40,260 nucleotides of DNA from an uncultured Pelagibacteraceae bacterium (GCA_902592965.1 CACJGL010000010.1:1-40260), one strand, 5' to 3'. Counted from the first letter of the stretch, positions 32,054 to 40,260 are shown. Notes: generated by a model from the letters alone, not told the origin. Numbers and translations are program-made.

Positions 32054-33181
32054 ATGGATAAAATTAAAACCACACATGTTGGAAGTCTGCCAAGATCAAA
32101 AAAGCTATCTGAGATACTATTTAAAAAAGATAAAAATGAATTATTTGATCAAGGAGAGCTTGATAAGATAATTGAAGAAGATGTAAACAAAATTGTAAAA
32201 AAACAAATTAATATCGGAATTGACATTGTAAGTGATGGTGAAATGTCAAAAATCAGTTATGCTACTTATGTCAAGGATCGATTACATGGATTTAGTGGTG
32301 AAAGCGAGAGAAGAGCTCCTAAAGACTTAGATGATTTTCCATCATATAAAGAAAAAATTGCAAAATCAGGAGGCACACCTACTTATACAAGACCATGTTG
32401 TACTGCTGATTTAAAAATTAAAGATACTAAATCTTTAACTAAAGATATCAGTAATTTAAAATCTGCATTAAAAAAAAATAACCATTCTCAAGGATTTATA
32501 AACTCTGCATCACCAGGAGTAATTTCAAATTTCCTTCCAAACAAATTCTATAAAAATGACGATGATTATTTAGAGGCATTATCAAAAATGATGAAAACTG
32601 AATATGATGAAATAACAAAGAATGATTTATTTTTACAAATTGATTGCCCAGATCTTGCGCTAGCAAGACATATGACTTTTAAAAATGTATCAGATGAAGA
32701 ATTTTTAGTAAGAGCTGAAAAACAAATCGAATGTCTTAATGAAGCAATCAAAGATATCGATGCTTCTAAGTTGAGAATGCATATCTGCTGGGGAAATTAT
32801 GAAGGACCTCATATTCACGATATTGGATTAGAAAAAATATTACCTATTGCTTTAAAAGCAAATATCCAAACTTATTTAATTGAAGCCTCGAACCCAAGAC
32901 ATGCTCATGAATGGCAGGTTTTTGAGAATATTAAACTTCCTAATGATAAAGTAATAGCTCCTGGTGTAATAGACTCAACCTCAAACTTCATAGAGCATGA
33001 AGAGTTAGTAAAAAATAGAATAATTCAGTATTCAAAAGTAATTGATAAAGATCAATTGATGGCTGGAAGTGATTGTGGATTTAGTACTTTTGCAGGCTTT
33101 GGAAATGTTGATGAAAATATTGTTTACAAGAAATTTGAATCTTTGGTCGCAGGTGCAGAGCTTGCGTCAAATGCGATTTAA
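32054..33181 (+). CDS. MetE C-terminal-domain methyltransferase (cobalamin-independent type)
   Basis: The 375-residue protein consists of the catalytic C-terminal half of MetE only. It opens KIKTTHVGSLPRS, a family signature. The zinc ligands are present: H243 and C245 (MHICWGN), E277 (LIEASN) and C341 (GSDCGF). Full MetE (~750 residues) also has an N-terminal half; short forms like this act on other methyl donors or acceptors. I chose the ATG at 32054, because the longer reading from 32027 overlaps the SnoaL-like gene. Context in a catabolic operon suggests demethylation of an imported compound rather than methionine synthesis; this is inference. Confidence 0.82.
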   Translation: MDKIKTTHVGSLPRSKKLSEILFKKDKNELFDQGELDKIIEEDVNKIVKKQINIGIDIVSDGEMSKISYATYVKDRLHGFSGESERRAPKDLDDFPSYKEKIAKSGGTPTYTRPCCTADLKIKDTKSLTKDISNLKSALKKNNHSQGFINSASPGVISNFLPNKFYKNDDDYLEALSKMMKTEYDEITKNDLFLQIDCPDLALARHMTFKNVSDEEFLVRAEKQIECLNEAIKDIDASKLRMHICWGNYEGPHIHDIGLEKILPIALKANIQTYLIEASNPRHAHEWQVFENIKLPNDKVIAPGVIDSTSNFIEHEELVKNRIIQYSKVIDKDQLMAGSDCGFSTFAGFGNVDENIVYKKFESLVAGAELASNAI

Positions 33182-33254
33182 AAACTACTTTTAAATTCCC
33201 TAAGGAATATATATCCTTTCACCCATAAATTTAAATTTAATGAGGGAAACAAAT

Positions 33255-34475
33255 ATGAAAAAAATATTAATATCTTTATTGTTTCTTCTTTTTGGAAATT
33301 CTGCTTACGCAGATTGTAACATTAAGAGTGGATCAATAAATATTTTAGCTAATGATTTTCCAGCTTTAAGAACTTTCGTGGAAACTGCTAAAGGATGTAA
33401 AGGAAGTGCAGATTTTAAAGTCACACACTCATCTGAGCACAATAAAATTGCTGTGCCAGCTCTAACTGCAAATCCATCAGAGTTTTCTGCAAGAATTGCA
33501 GCAAATAGCTCTATAGTTCCTTTGATGAACCAAGACTTAATTAGACCACTTGATGATCTTGTTAAGAAATATGGAAAAGGAATACAAGATTCTCAATTGA
33601 TAACAATTGATGGAAAAATAATGGCAGTTGCTTTTATGGCTAACACTCAGCACTTATATTACAGAGAAGATGTTTTAAAAGAATTGGGTATAGCTGTTCC
33701 TAAAACATATGAGGAAGTAGTTGCGGCTTCAGAAAAAATAAGAGCATCTGGTAAAATGCAATATCCTTACGCAGCAGCATACAAAGCTGGTTGGAATTTA
33801 GCAGAAGAATTCGTTAACATGTACATTGGACATGGAGGAGAATTCTTTAAAGCAGGAACTGCTCAGCCAAGCATTAACAATGCAAAAGGTGTAGCAACAT
33901 TAAATATGCTAAAAAAATTAGCAGGTTTAAGTAACCCAGATTATTTAACTCACGATAGTGAAGCTATTAAAGTTGAATGGGAATCTGGAAATGTTGCATT
34001 AATGACTCTTTGGGCATCAAGATCAGGAACATTGCTTGATGATGATGGTGATGCAAAAATTACAGCAGCAACTAAATTAACTGGACCAGCAACAGTTGCT
34101 GGAGGAAACATACCAGCAGCGACTTTATGGTGGGACGGTTTCACATTAGCAAAAAATAGATCTGACGCTGATGCTGAAGCAACATTTAGAGCTTTGGCAC
34201 ACGCAGCTGCTAACAAAAAGATGGTTGCAGATGCAGCGGATCAAGCTGTTTGGTTAATTGAAGGTTTCAAGCCTGGACCAAAATCAATTGGAGTTATCGA
34301 AGCTGTTAAAATGAAAGCTAAACCATATCCAATGTTACCACAAATGGGTTTAATGCATGGTGCATTAGGAAGTGAGATTGTTGAATTTTTACAAGGTAAA
34401 GAGTCAGCAGAACAAGCTTTAAAAGATGTGGAAGCAGCTTACATGAGTAAAGCAAAAGAACAAGGCTTTCTATAA
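33255..34475 (+). CDS. Sugar-type (CUT1) ABC binding protein
   Basis: From the ATG at 33255 the protein has 406 residues, with signal peptide MKKILISLLFLLFGNSAYA and a mature start DCNIKSGSINILAND. It is of the UgpB/MalE type: LYYREDVLKELGIAVPKTYEEV (about 138-159) is the usual mid-domain signature. GAGGGA 8 bases before this ATG supports it over the ATG five codons upstream, which overlaps the ribosome site. Family members bind sugars, polyols, glycerol-3-phosphate or glycosides. It is followed by a hairpin, then two permease genes. Confidence 0.85.
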   Translation: MKKILISLLFLLFGNSAYADCNIKSGSINILANDFPALRTFVETAKGCKGSADFKVTHSSEHNKIAVPALTANPSEFSARIAANSSIVPLMNQDLIRPLDDLVKKYGKGIQDSQLITIDGKIMAVAFMANTQHLYYREDVLKELGIAVPKTYEEVVAASEKIRASGKMQYPYAAAYKAGWNLAEEFVNMYIGHGGEFFKAGTAQPSINNAKGVATLNMLKKLAGLSNPDYLTHDSEAIKVEWESGNVALMTLWASRSGTLLDDDGDAKITAATKLTGPATVAGGNIPAATLWWDGFTLAKNRSDADAEATFRALAHAAANKKMVADAADQAVWLIEGFKPGPKSIGVIEAVKMKAKPYPMLPQMGLMHGALGSEIVEFLQGKESAEQALKDVEAAYMSKAKEQGFL

Positions 34476-34487
34476 TCTATAAATTTT

Positions 34488-34511
34488 AAGTGGGGATGAA
34501 AATCCCCACTT
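34488..34511 (+). other. Hairpin between binding-protein and permease genes
   Basis: AAGTGGGGA (34488-34496) and TCCCCACTT (34503-34511) pair perfectly around a 6-base loop. Only a weak U-run follows. As after tauA, it probably raises the level of the binding-protein mRNA over that of the permeases. Confidence 0.7.
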
Positions 34512-34520
34512 ATTACATTA

Positions 34521-35549
34521 ATGCCTAACAAAACTTTTTTTTGGTTTTTCTTGCCAACTGGATTGGCAATGATTTTATTTATAGGTCTTCCTATTATTTC
34601 AACAGGGATACAATCATTTTATGCGCAGCACGACCAAGTTGTTAAGGAAGTAAAAAAATGTGATCCTTTTGGATGTACAGTTTCTATAGTTGTTGACCAA
34701 GAAAAAACCTCTAAAATTCGAGAAGAAAAGCCTTTAGGAAAATTCAATGGATTTGGGACTTATGTAGATAGAAATCATCTTGCAATAGAAGAAATTGGAA
34801 AATTTTGGAATGAAACAAATACTTTTGGGGAATTTGTAGATCAAGTTACCAACCTACCCTTTTACAAGGCTCTAATTTTTACTTTAACCTATTGCTTGTT
34901 TGTAACGCCTAACGTCTTACTTTTAGGTTTTATAATTGCTTTAAGTCTTAATGCAGTAACTAGAAGAATTAGAGGACCACTAATATTTGGAACCATATTG
35001 CCGATGATTGTTACTCCATTGGTAGGTTCTTTAGTTTTATTTTGGATGATAGACGCAGAAGGAATTATTGGAGCGAATTTGCAAATGTTGATGGATGACC
35101 CTTATTTATCCTTAAAATCCTCAAAAACTCTTACTTGGATAACTATAATAATTTATGGAATTTGGCACCATTCACCGTTTGCTTTTGTAGTATTTTATGC
35201 AGCTTTACAAACTGTTCCTCAAGAACCTGTTGAGGCAGCTATTATTGATGGAGCATCAAGATGGCAGAGAGTAAGACATATTGTTTTACCTCATATTTAT
35301 CCTGTAGTTACATTTGTTGCTCTCATATCCTTGATGGATAATTTTAGAGTTTTTGAGCCTATAATTGGTTTTAGTGCTGAAGGAAGTGCTCAATCTTTAT
35401 CTTGGTTAATTTATGATAACCTCGTTAATGAGGAAGTAATATTATTTGGTTCGGCCGCAGCCACCTCAATGATGACGATTGTTGGGATAGCCATACTTTT
35501 AGCACCAGTTTTAATAAGAACATGGAAGGAATTTAGGACAGCGAGATAA
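34521..35549 (+). CDS. Sugar-type ABC permease 1 (MalF/UgpA-like)
   Basis: The 342-residue product has six membrane helices and the contact loop VEAAIIDGASRWQRVRHIVLPHI (about 236-258). A ~80-residue periplasmic insert after the first helix contains two cysteines (KKCDPFGCTV). The next permease gene begins directly after its stop. With the second permease it should form the membrane channel of the importer that uses the upstream binding protein. No ATPase gene is in the operon. Confidence 0.88.
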   Translation: MPNKTFFWFFLPTGLAMILFIGLPIISTGIQSFYAQHDQVVKEVKKCDPFGCTVSIVVDQEKTSKIREEKPLGKFNGFGTYVDRNHLAIEEIGKFWNETNTFGEFVDQVTNLPFYKALIFTLTYCLFVTPNVLLLGFIIALSLNAVTRRIRGPLIFGTILPMIVTPLVGSLVLFWMIDAEGIIGANLQMLMDDPYLSLKSSKTLTWITIIIYGIWHHSPFAFVVFYAALQTVPQEPVEAAIIDGASRWQRVRHIVLPHIYPVVTFVALISLMDNFRVFEPIIGFSAEGSAQSLSWLIYDNLVNEEVILFGSAAATSMMTIVGIAILLAPVLIRTWKEFRTAR

Positions 35550-36431
35550 ATGGAATACGGACTTGATAAAAGATCAAATGCTTTAAAAATTTTTAATACA
35601 ACCTTTATAATAGTTTGGCTTTTGGTTGCATGCTTTCCTTTTATTTGGACTTTCTGGGGGTCATTTAAAGTAAGAGCTGACTTTTTTTCAAGAGCTGACT
35701 GGTGGTATGCTATCACAGCATTCAATACATTGTTAGAAACTGGAGGAAAGTTTACAACAGATGCTTATAGTCAAGCTTGGACTGAAGGAGAGTTTTGGAA
35801 GGCATCTAGGAATACAGTTATAGTTACATTTTTTGTTGTAACCATTTCTCTGTTCCTCGGTACCTTAGGAGCTTATGCTTTATCTAGATCTACAAGAAAT
35901 TATGCATTTTGGATTTTAATTGCAGCATTAATTTTTAGAGCAATGCCGCACATTACTCTAGTCTCTGGTTATTTATTTCCCTTTTTTCAATTACAAATTT
36001 GGGGAATACTACCTACGACCATCGTTGTTCTTGTTGCGATAAATCAACCATTTACTTTATGGTTATTGTATTCATTTTTTAAAACTGTTCCTAAAGAACT
36101 TGATGAAAGTGCTTTAATTGATGGCTGTTCTTATTTTCAAGCTTTTAGACATATCATTATGCCAGTTATGTGGCCTGGAGTAATAACAGCTGGATTATTT
36201 AGTTTAATGCTTGCGTATAACGATTTTACAGTGACTGCTCTTTTATTGAACCAGGAAAATCATACTATGGTTCCTAAAATACAAAGTTATCTTGGAACAA
36301 ATCAACATGAAGGTAATTTGATGTGGGCTGTTTCTGCAGTTGTTTCGGCTACTGCTCCTTTATTTATGTTAGTTATGTTTTTCCAAAGACAAGTAATCAG
36401 TGGATTAACAGCTGGTGCTGTGAAGGGATAA
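35550..36431 (+). CDS. Sugar-type ABC permease 2 (MalG/UgpE-like)
   Basis: The 293-residue product has six membrane helices and the contact loop DESALIDGCSYFQAFRHIIMPVMWPG. It partners the preceding permease. A periplasmic region (about 38-75) separates the first and second helices. Its stop overlaps the ATG of the HAD-fold gene as TAATG, so the latter is part of the same operon. Confidence 0.88.
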   Translation: MEYGLDKRSNALKIFNTTFIIVWLLVACFPFIWTFWGSFKVRADFFSRADWWYAITAFNTLLETGGKFTTDAYSQAWTEGEFWKASRNTVIVTFFVVTISLFLGTLGAYALSRSTRNYAFWILIAALIFRAMPHITLVSGYLFPFFQLQIWGILPTTIVVLVAINQPFTLWLLYSFFKTVPKELDESALIDGCSYFQAFRHIIMPVMWPGVITAGLFSLMLAYNDFTVTALLLNQENHTMVPKIQSYLGTNQHEGNLMWAVSAVVSATAPLFMLVMFFQRQVISGLTAGAVKG

Positions 36432-37090
36432 TGAATTACAAAGCTGTTTTATTTGGTTCTATTGGAACTTTAGCTGAGACATCAGATCTTCAAAGAGATG
36501 CATTTAATCAAGCTTTTAAAATAAGTGGATTAGACTGGTTTTGGGATGAAGATATATACAGAAAACTATTGTCAAAATCAGGTGGAACTACGAGAATCAA
36601 TGATTACGCAAAAGATACTAGTGTTGAAATAGACGGAAAAAAAATAAGAAATTTAAAAACCAAAATTTTTAATGAATATTTAAACAAACACAAAGTTGAG
36701 CCTAGAGACGGTGTAAAAGAAATAATTCAATTTTGCAAAAAGAACAAAATAAAAATTGGGCTTGCTAGCTCAACAACGAGTAACAATATCAATTCTATTT
36801 TTAACTCATTAAGAGGAAGAATTGAAAAAAAAGATTTTGATTTTATCGGCAATAATGAATTCATATTAAGAGAAAAACCATATCCCGATATTTATAATTA
36901 TGCTTTAAAATACTTGAATATTAACTCAGACGAATGTGTGGCAATTGAAGATACAGAAGAAAGTTTAAATTCTGCTTTAAGTGCAGACATAAAATGTGTT
37001 GCATTTCCTGGAAAATATCACACTCAATACGGATTTGATGGGAACCATTTAAAGGTTAATAAATTATCAAAAAAAATCTTTAATAAATAA
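36431..37090 (+). CDS. HAD-fold protein lacking the catalytic aspartates
   Basis: The 219-residue product looks like the CbbY/beta-phosphoglucomutase group. Motif II (LASSTTSNN, about 111-119), the lysine of motif III (REKPYPD, K149) and the acidic pair (AIEDTEES, E173 and D174) are present. Motif I, normally DxDGT, reads LFGSIGTL, with G9 and I11 replacing both catalytic aspartates. It should therefore not form a phospho-aspartate and may bind without catalysis, or act by another chemistry. The start at 36431 overlaps the permease stop; a longer reading from 36323 would duplicate permease DNA in another frame. It overlaps the converging lysE-like gene by 11 bases. Confidence 0.8.
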   Translation: MNYKAVLFGSIGTLAETSDLQRDAFNQAFKISGLDWFWDEDIYRKLLSKSGGTTRINDYAKDTSVEIDGKKIRNLKTKIFNEYLNKHKVEPRDGVKEIIQFCKKNKIKIGLASSTTSNNINSIFNSLRGRIEKKDFDFIGNNEFILREKPYPDIYNYALKYLNINSDECVAIEDTEESLNSALSADIKCVAFPGKYHTQYGFDGNHLKVNKLSKKIFNK

Positions 37091-37694
37091 TATCTCTAAT
37101 AATGTAAAAAACTATACCTGACATAAATATTATAATAAAAATATTTATGTATTTCCAAAAACTTCTATTATTTAATTTGTTTGAGAAAATCTTAGATAAG
37201 TATCCTAAAGAAAAGAAAAATAAAAAAGAAGCTATAGAAGCACCTATTCCAAAGTAAAATTTTTTTTCAATATTAAAGGATTTTGAGAAATTTCCTAAAA
37301 AAAATACTGTATCAGAATATACGTGAGGATTTAAATATGTAAAACCTAAGGTCTTAATAAAGATATTAAATGAGCTCTGTGCTATGACATTATTTTTAAA
37401 TTCTAAAGATCTAAATTTAAATATTTCTTTAATTTTTCCATAAATAAAAAAAGATAAAAAAATAATTAAAAGGATATTTAAAATCAGCTCCACTACATTA
37501 TTAAAATAATTAGAAAAATAATTAAATAAAAAGATACCTAAGAAAATTAAAATCAAATCAGATAACGCACAGACTAAGCAAACTAAAAATATATATTGTT
37601 TCTTTAGTCCTTGCTCTATTACAAAAACATTTTGAGGTCCTATTGCAAAAATTAATGTTAAGCCCGTCAAAAAACCTAAAAAAAGGAAAGACAT
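37080..37694 (-). CDS. LysE/ArgO-family amino-acid exporter
   Basis: The 204-residue membrane protein has about six helices. AIGPQNVFVIEQGLKKQ (about residues 17-33) is the LysE/ArgO signature, and TYLNPHVYSDT (about 119-129) is the second conserved site with NPH. The family exports basic or other amino acids and so prevents toxic build-up. It is followed by little space and preceded by an MFS gene that ends 2 bases upstream, so the two are probably one transcript. Confidence 0.88.
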   Translation of the reverse strand: MSFLFLGFLTGLTLIFAIGPQNVFVIEQGLKKQYIFLVCLVCALSDLILIFLGIFLFNYFSNYFNNVVELILNILLIIFLSFFIYGKIKEIFKFRSLEFKNNVIAQSSFNIFIKTLGFTYLNPHVYSDTVFFLGNFSKSFNIEKKFYFGIGASIASFLFFFSLGYLSKIFSNKLNNRSFWKYINIFIIIFMSGIVFYIIRDIIY

Positions 37695-37696
37695 GT

Positions 37697-38866
37697 TTAA
37701 GAAACTGATTTTTTATCAGCAACAAAACTTACTAAAATAATTAATATTAAAAAAGGTATACAAATAATATTCATCATTTTCCATCCAATAGAATTTAGTA
37801 AAATTCCAGCAGATAAACTGGCCAAAGCCATAGTTGAAAAAACAATTAAATCATTTATCCCTTGTACTTTAAATTTTTCTTCTTTGTTATAAGTCAAAAC
37901 TACTAAGCTGGTACCTGATATAAACAAAAAATTCCAACCGAGACCTAGAAAAATTAATGAGAGCATATAATTAAGATATGTCTGTTCAAATAAACTTAAA
38001 AGAACTGTAATAAAAAAAAATAAAACTCCACCATAAATTATTGCACTGTGTCCATATTTTTTTATTAAATTACCCGTTATTAACGACGGTAAAAACATTG
38101 CAACTACATGAAATTGTAATACTAACCCAGTTTCTTTTAAGCTCATATTTTCCATAACATGCATACTTAAAGGTGTTGCTGTCATTAAAAATGACATTAC
38201 TGCATAAGCAAAAGCAGCTGCGGTAATTGCTTGTAAAAATCTTGGTTGTAATACTATAGATTTTAGATTTCTTACATTTCCTTCCTTTAGACTATCCTCC
38301 TGAACATTTTCTACATTTTTAAAAAAAAATAAAAAAACTCCAGGCATAAAAGATAGGAAAGATAGCAAAAGATAAGAGCCAACATACAATTGATCTTGAA
38401 TTAAATCTTTAGTGTAATTTGCAAGAGTTATACCTAAAAATGCAGAAACAATTCCTGCTAACAAGAGAGTAGAAACTGCTTTTGGTATTTTGTCTTTTTC
38501 AACACTTTCAGCTGCTGCAAATCTATATTGATGATTAAATGCAGCGCCCATTCCAAGAATTAAGCAAGATAGACAAAATAAATTAAAACTTTTCTGACTA
38601 ATTGCAAAAGCAGCAAGTAGTCCTGAACAAGAACTTCCGATAGCCGCAAAGACAAAACCATTTCTTCTTCCAATTTTACTCATAATATTTGCCGCTAAAA
38701 CAGTAAAGCTTGCTGTTCCAACTACGAATAAAGCGGTTGGTAAGGTTGATAAAGATTGATTTGAGCTAATTTGAGAACCAACTATTCCGCTAAGAAATAC
38801 TGTTATTGTTGCTGTGGTAAAACCAAATATCTGACTTAACGTAAGTAATGATAAATTTCTGTTCAT
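37697..38866 (-). CDS. MFS transporter
   Basis: The 389-residue product has about twelve helices and typical MFS markers such as the loop KIGRRNGFVFAAIGSS between helices 2 and 3 (about 64-79). SSCSGLLAAFAISQ and LGMGAAFNHQYRF are in the first half. Substrate unknown. The LysE-type exporter gene follows after two bases. The divergent gap to the racemase gene contains a 12-bp palindrome. Confidence 0.85.
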   Translation of the reverse strand: MNRNLSLLTLSQIFGFTTATITVFLSGIVGSQISSNQSLSTLPTALFVVGTASFTVLAANIMSKIGRRNGFVFAAIGSSCSGLLAAFAISQKSFNLFCLSCLILGMGAAFNHQYRFAAAESVEKDKIPKAVSTLLLAGIVSAFLGITLANYTKDLIQDQLYVGSYLLLSFLSFMPGVFLFFFKNVENVQEDSLKEGNVRNLKSIVLQPRFLQAITAAAFAYAVMSFLMTATPLSMHVMENMSLKETGLVLQFHVVAMFLPSLITGNLIKKYGHSAIIYGGVLFFFITVLLSLFEQTYLNYMLSLIFLGLGWNFLFISGTSLVVLTYNKEEKFKVQGINDLIVFSTMALASLSAGILLNSIGWKMMNIICIPFLILIILVSFVADKKSVS

Positions 38867-38901
38867 ATTTAGCGATAATATATTTCTGCTGTTATTTAAA
38901 T

Positions 38902-38941
38902 ATCTATATAGATGTTTTGAATTTTAATATAGAAGATATTA
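38902..38941. promoter_or_regulatory. Two dyad sequences in the MFS-racemase divergent gap
   Basis: ATCTATATAGAT (38902-38913) is a perfect 12-bp palindrome. TAATAT-AGAAG-ATATTA (38925-38941) is an inverted repeat just before the racemase ATG. Both lie in the 83-base gap between two divergent genes and could be operators or part of -10 regions. A+T richness makes chance dyads likely. Confidence 0.28.
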
Positions 38942-38949
38942 TTTAAATT

Positions 38950-39651
38950 ATGATTGGAATATTAGGTGGCATGGGAACTCAAGCAGGCTTAGACTTTTGC
39001 GATAAGCTTGCAAAATTAAACAGGGGAAAATTAGATCAAAAATATCCGATGTTTGTCCTCTATAATAAATCAAATACACCACGAAGAGCAGAGAATTTAA
39101 AGCAATACAAAAATGTTTTAAAAGAATTAATTGCTGGTTGTCGAATGCTTGAAAAAAATAAATGCAAGTTTATTGTAATGCCATGTAACACAGCACATTA
39201 TTGGCATGAAGATATTCAAAAAAAAATATCTGTACCATTTCTTAGTATGCCAAAAGAAGTATATTTAAACACACAAAAAAGATTTAAAAAAGATTCAACT
39301 ATAGGATTGTTATGTACTGAGGCTACTTTGGACACAAAAATCTACCATAAGTATTTTGAAAAAAATTATAATTTGATAAGTCCGAGTGAAAGATTACAAA
39401 AGAGTTCAGTAAATACTGCTATTAAATATGTAAAAAAAGGTAAAGTAAAAGATGCTGAAAAAGCTTTAAGACCAGCGGTTAAATTTTTAATGAAAAAAAA
39501 ATGTAAAAAAATTATTCTTGGTTGTACAGAACTACCAATAGCTATTTTTTCATACAAATCTTTTAAAAAAGCAAAAGATTCAAAATTATTTATAGACCCA
39601 AATCTTTTGTTAGCTCAAGTTTGCATGAAAAAATACAAAAATTTAAAGTAA
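38950..39651 (+). CDS. Aspartate/glutamate racemase family protein
   Basis: The 233-residue product opens MIGILGGMGTQAGLDF, the family start. Both catalytic cysteines are present, C79 in VMPCNTAHYW and C192 in LGCTELPI, so a two-base racemase mechanism is possible. The family interconverts L- and D-aspartate or glutamate. A transporter and an amino-acid exporter are divergent beside it. It ends two bases from the converging methyltransferase gene. Substrate preference between aspartate and other amino acids is not visible. Confidence 0.88.
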   Translation: MIGILGGMGTQAGLDFCDKLAKLNRGKLDQKYPMFVLYNKSNTPRRAENLKQYKNVLKELIAGCRMLEKNKCKFIVMPCNTAHYWHEDIQKKISVPFLSMPKEVYLNTQKRFKKDSTIGLLCTEATLDTKIYHKYFEKNYNLISPSERLQKSSVNTAIKYVKKGKVKDAEKALRPAVKFLMKKKCKKIILGCTELPIAIFSYKSFKKAKDSKLFIDPNLLLAQVCMKKYKNLK

Positions 39652-39653
39652 AT

Positions 39654-40260
39654 TCAATTTTTTTTATTACAAATAAAATATAATTTTCTTGGAAATGATC
39701 CTTCTTCAAAATACTCAATATTTAAGTTTTTAAATCCATTTGTTAAATTCAGTATTTTATCTTTAGAAAAAAAATGAATAATAAAACCATCTATTTCGTA
39801 TAGATCTTCTCCTCTATGAATTCCTTTTTTATAGTCTCCATCATCAGTATTTCTGACTGTGTAAATATTTAATCCTCCAGGTTTTAAAATTCTATGAATT
39901 TCGCTATTAAGTTTGTCCAAATCTTTCTGGGTTAAAGCCATGCAATAAAGCATATGTGAATAACAAGCGTCAACTGAATTAGTTTCAAATGGTAAGTCTT
40001 CTCTTATGTCAAATTTTAATGTTGAAATTGAAGATATTAGATTTTCTTTTTTTATTTTTTCATTGATAATTTTAATTCCATTTTCACTATAATCTAATGC
40101 AGTAACATTTATCGAATTTTTTCCAAAGTAAATGCTATCTCTTCCTAGGCCTGCTCCTAACTCAACAATTTTAGAACAATTGTTTTCTTTGAAAATATTT
40201 AAAGCTTTTTTTGCAGGTAAACTTGGTTCTAAACCAAACATCTCAGGCTTATTTGAGAAA
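39654..40260 (-). CDS. Class I SAM-dependent methyltransferase (5' end cut by window)
   Basis: Motif I, VELGAGLGRDSIYFG, and the acidic end of strand 2 (ALDYSENGI) bind S-adenosylmethionine. LPFETNSVDACYSHML is the usual strand-4 motif, and RILKPGGLNIYTVRN the post-core segment. The frame is open to the right edge (in-frame FSNKPEMFGLEPS), so the ATG at 40241 is probably internal and the N terminus lies outside. Substrate unknown: this group methylates small molecules, including metalloids and thiols. It converges with the racemase gene. Confidence 0.82.
   Translation of the reverse strand, partial: FSNKPEMFGLEPSLPAKKALNIFKENNCSKIVELGAGLGRDSIYFGKNSINVTALDYSENGIKIINEKIKKENLISSISTLKFDIREDLPFETNSVDACYSHMLYCMALTQKDLDKLNSEIHRILKPGGLNIYTVRNTDDGDYKKGIHRGEDLYEIDGFIIHFFSKDKILNLTNGFKNLNIEYFEEGSFPRKLYFICNKKN

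Noticed and set aside
36323-36430. Longer N terminus for the HAD-fold protein
   Set aside because: It reads the end of the permease gene in another frame (many cysteines, no HAD similarity); the TAATG start at 36431 gives a normal HAD opening.
1-40260. CRISPR arrays, tRNAs, IS elements or prophage genes
   Set aside because: No regularly spaced repeats, cloverleaf-like sequences, transposase motifs or phage structural genes were seen.

Overview
The window looks like the chromosome of a SAR11-clade alphaproteobacterium (Candidatus Pelagibacter type). The DNA is very A+T-rich and genes are packed with overlaps or gaps of a few bases. No gene-free stretch exceeds about 175 bases. The content is dominated by high-affinity uptake systems for small nitrogen, sulfur and carbon compounds. 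A TPP riboswitch sits in front of a sodium/solute symporter, the arrangement described for thiV in SAR11. I saw no tRNA, rRNA, IS element, prophage or CRISPR array. The identification is inference from gene content and composition.

Layout. 1-3300: the tail of a Bcp peroxiredoxin, a strong bidirectional terminator, ammonium transporter amt, nucleoid protein HU and site-2 protease rseP (minus strand apart from bcp). 3337-8998: a minus-strand run. Read in the direction of transcription it is cytochrome c', cytochrome c, a DUF4396 membrane protein, a YadGH-type ABC exporter, two tiny tandem membrane proteins (the first with a TTG start), a TauE-type exporter, the riboswitch and thiV. 8997-9912: cytochrome b561 and a periplasmic thioredoxin-like protein, divergent from cytochrome c' with start codons that overlap. 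10068-16478: a taurine island, with an omega-amino acid:pyruvate aminotransferase and alanine dehydrogenase on one strand and tauABC on the other. 16482-20781: a complete FbpABC-like ABC importer. 20932-24044: an Ldh2-family dehydrogenase, a small tail-anchored protein, a regulator built from two copies of the same domain, and a BASS transporter. 24129-28982: a phosphotransacetylase, a HpsN/HisD-like dehydrogenase, and ProW/ProX-type permease and binding protein. 29036-37090: an unfamiliar operon of SnoaL-like proteins, a cupin, a MetE C-terminal-domain methyltransferase, a sugar-type ABC importer without ATPase, and a HAD-fold protein lacking its nucleophile. 37080-40260: LysE exporter, MFS transporter, aspartate/glutamate racemase and a methyltransferase cut by the window edge.

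How the genes may work together. Taurine enters through TauABC. Aminotransferase plus Ald can deaminate it to sulfoacetaldehyde while recycling pyruvate. A phosphotransacetylase and a TauE-family anion exporter lie elsewhere in the window; both are roles used in sulfonate catabolism, and the HisD-like enzyme resembles sulfopropanediol dehydrogenase. Xsc, the desulfonating enzyme, is not in the window.

The best candidates for something undescribed are the SnoaL/cupin/MetE-like/ABC/HAD operon (30151-37090), the duplicated winged-helix regulator with a matching direct-repeat operator (22184-23203), and the paired small membrane proteins at 5598-5938. Two importers carry permeases with large extra N-terminal regions, and two binding-protein-dependent importers have no local ATPase.
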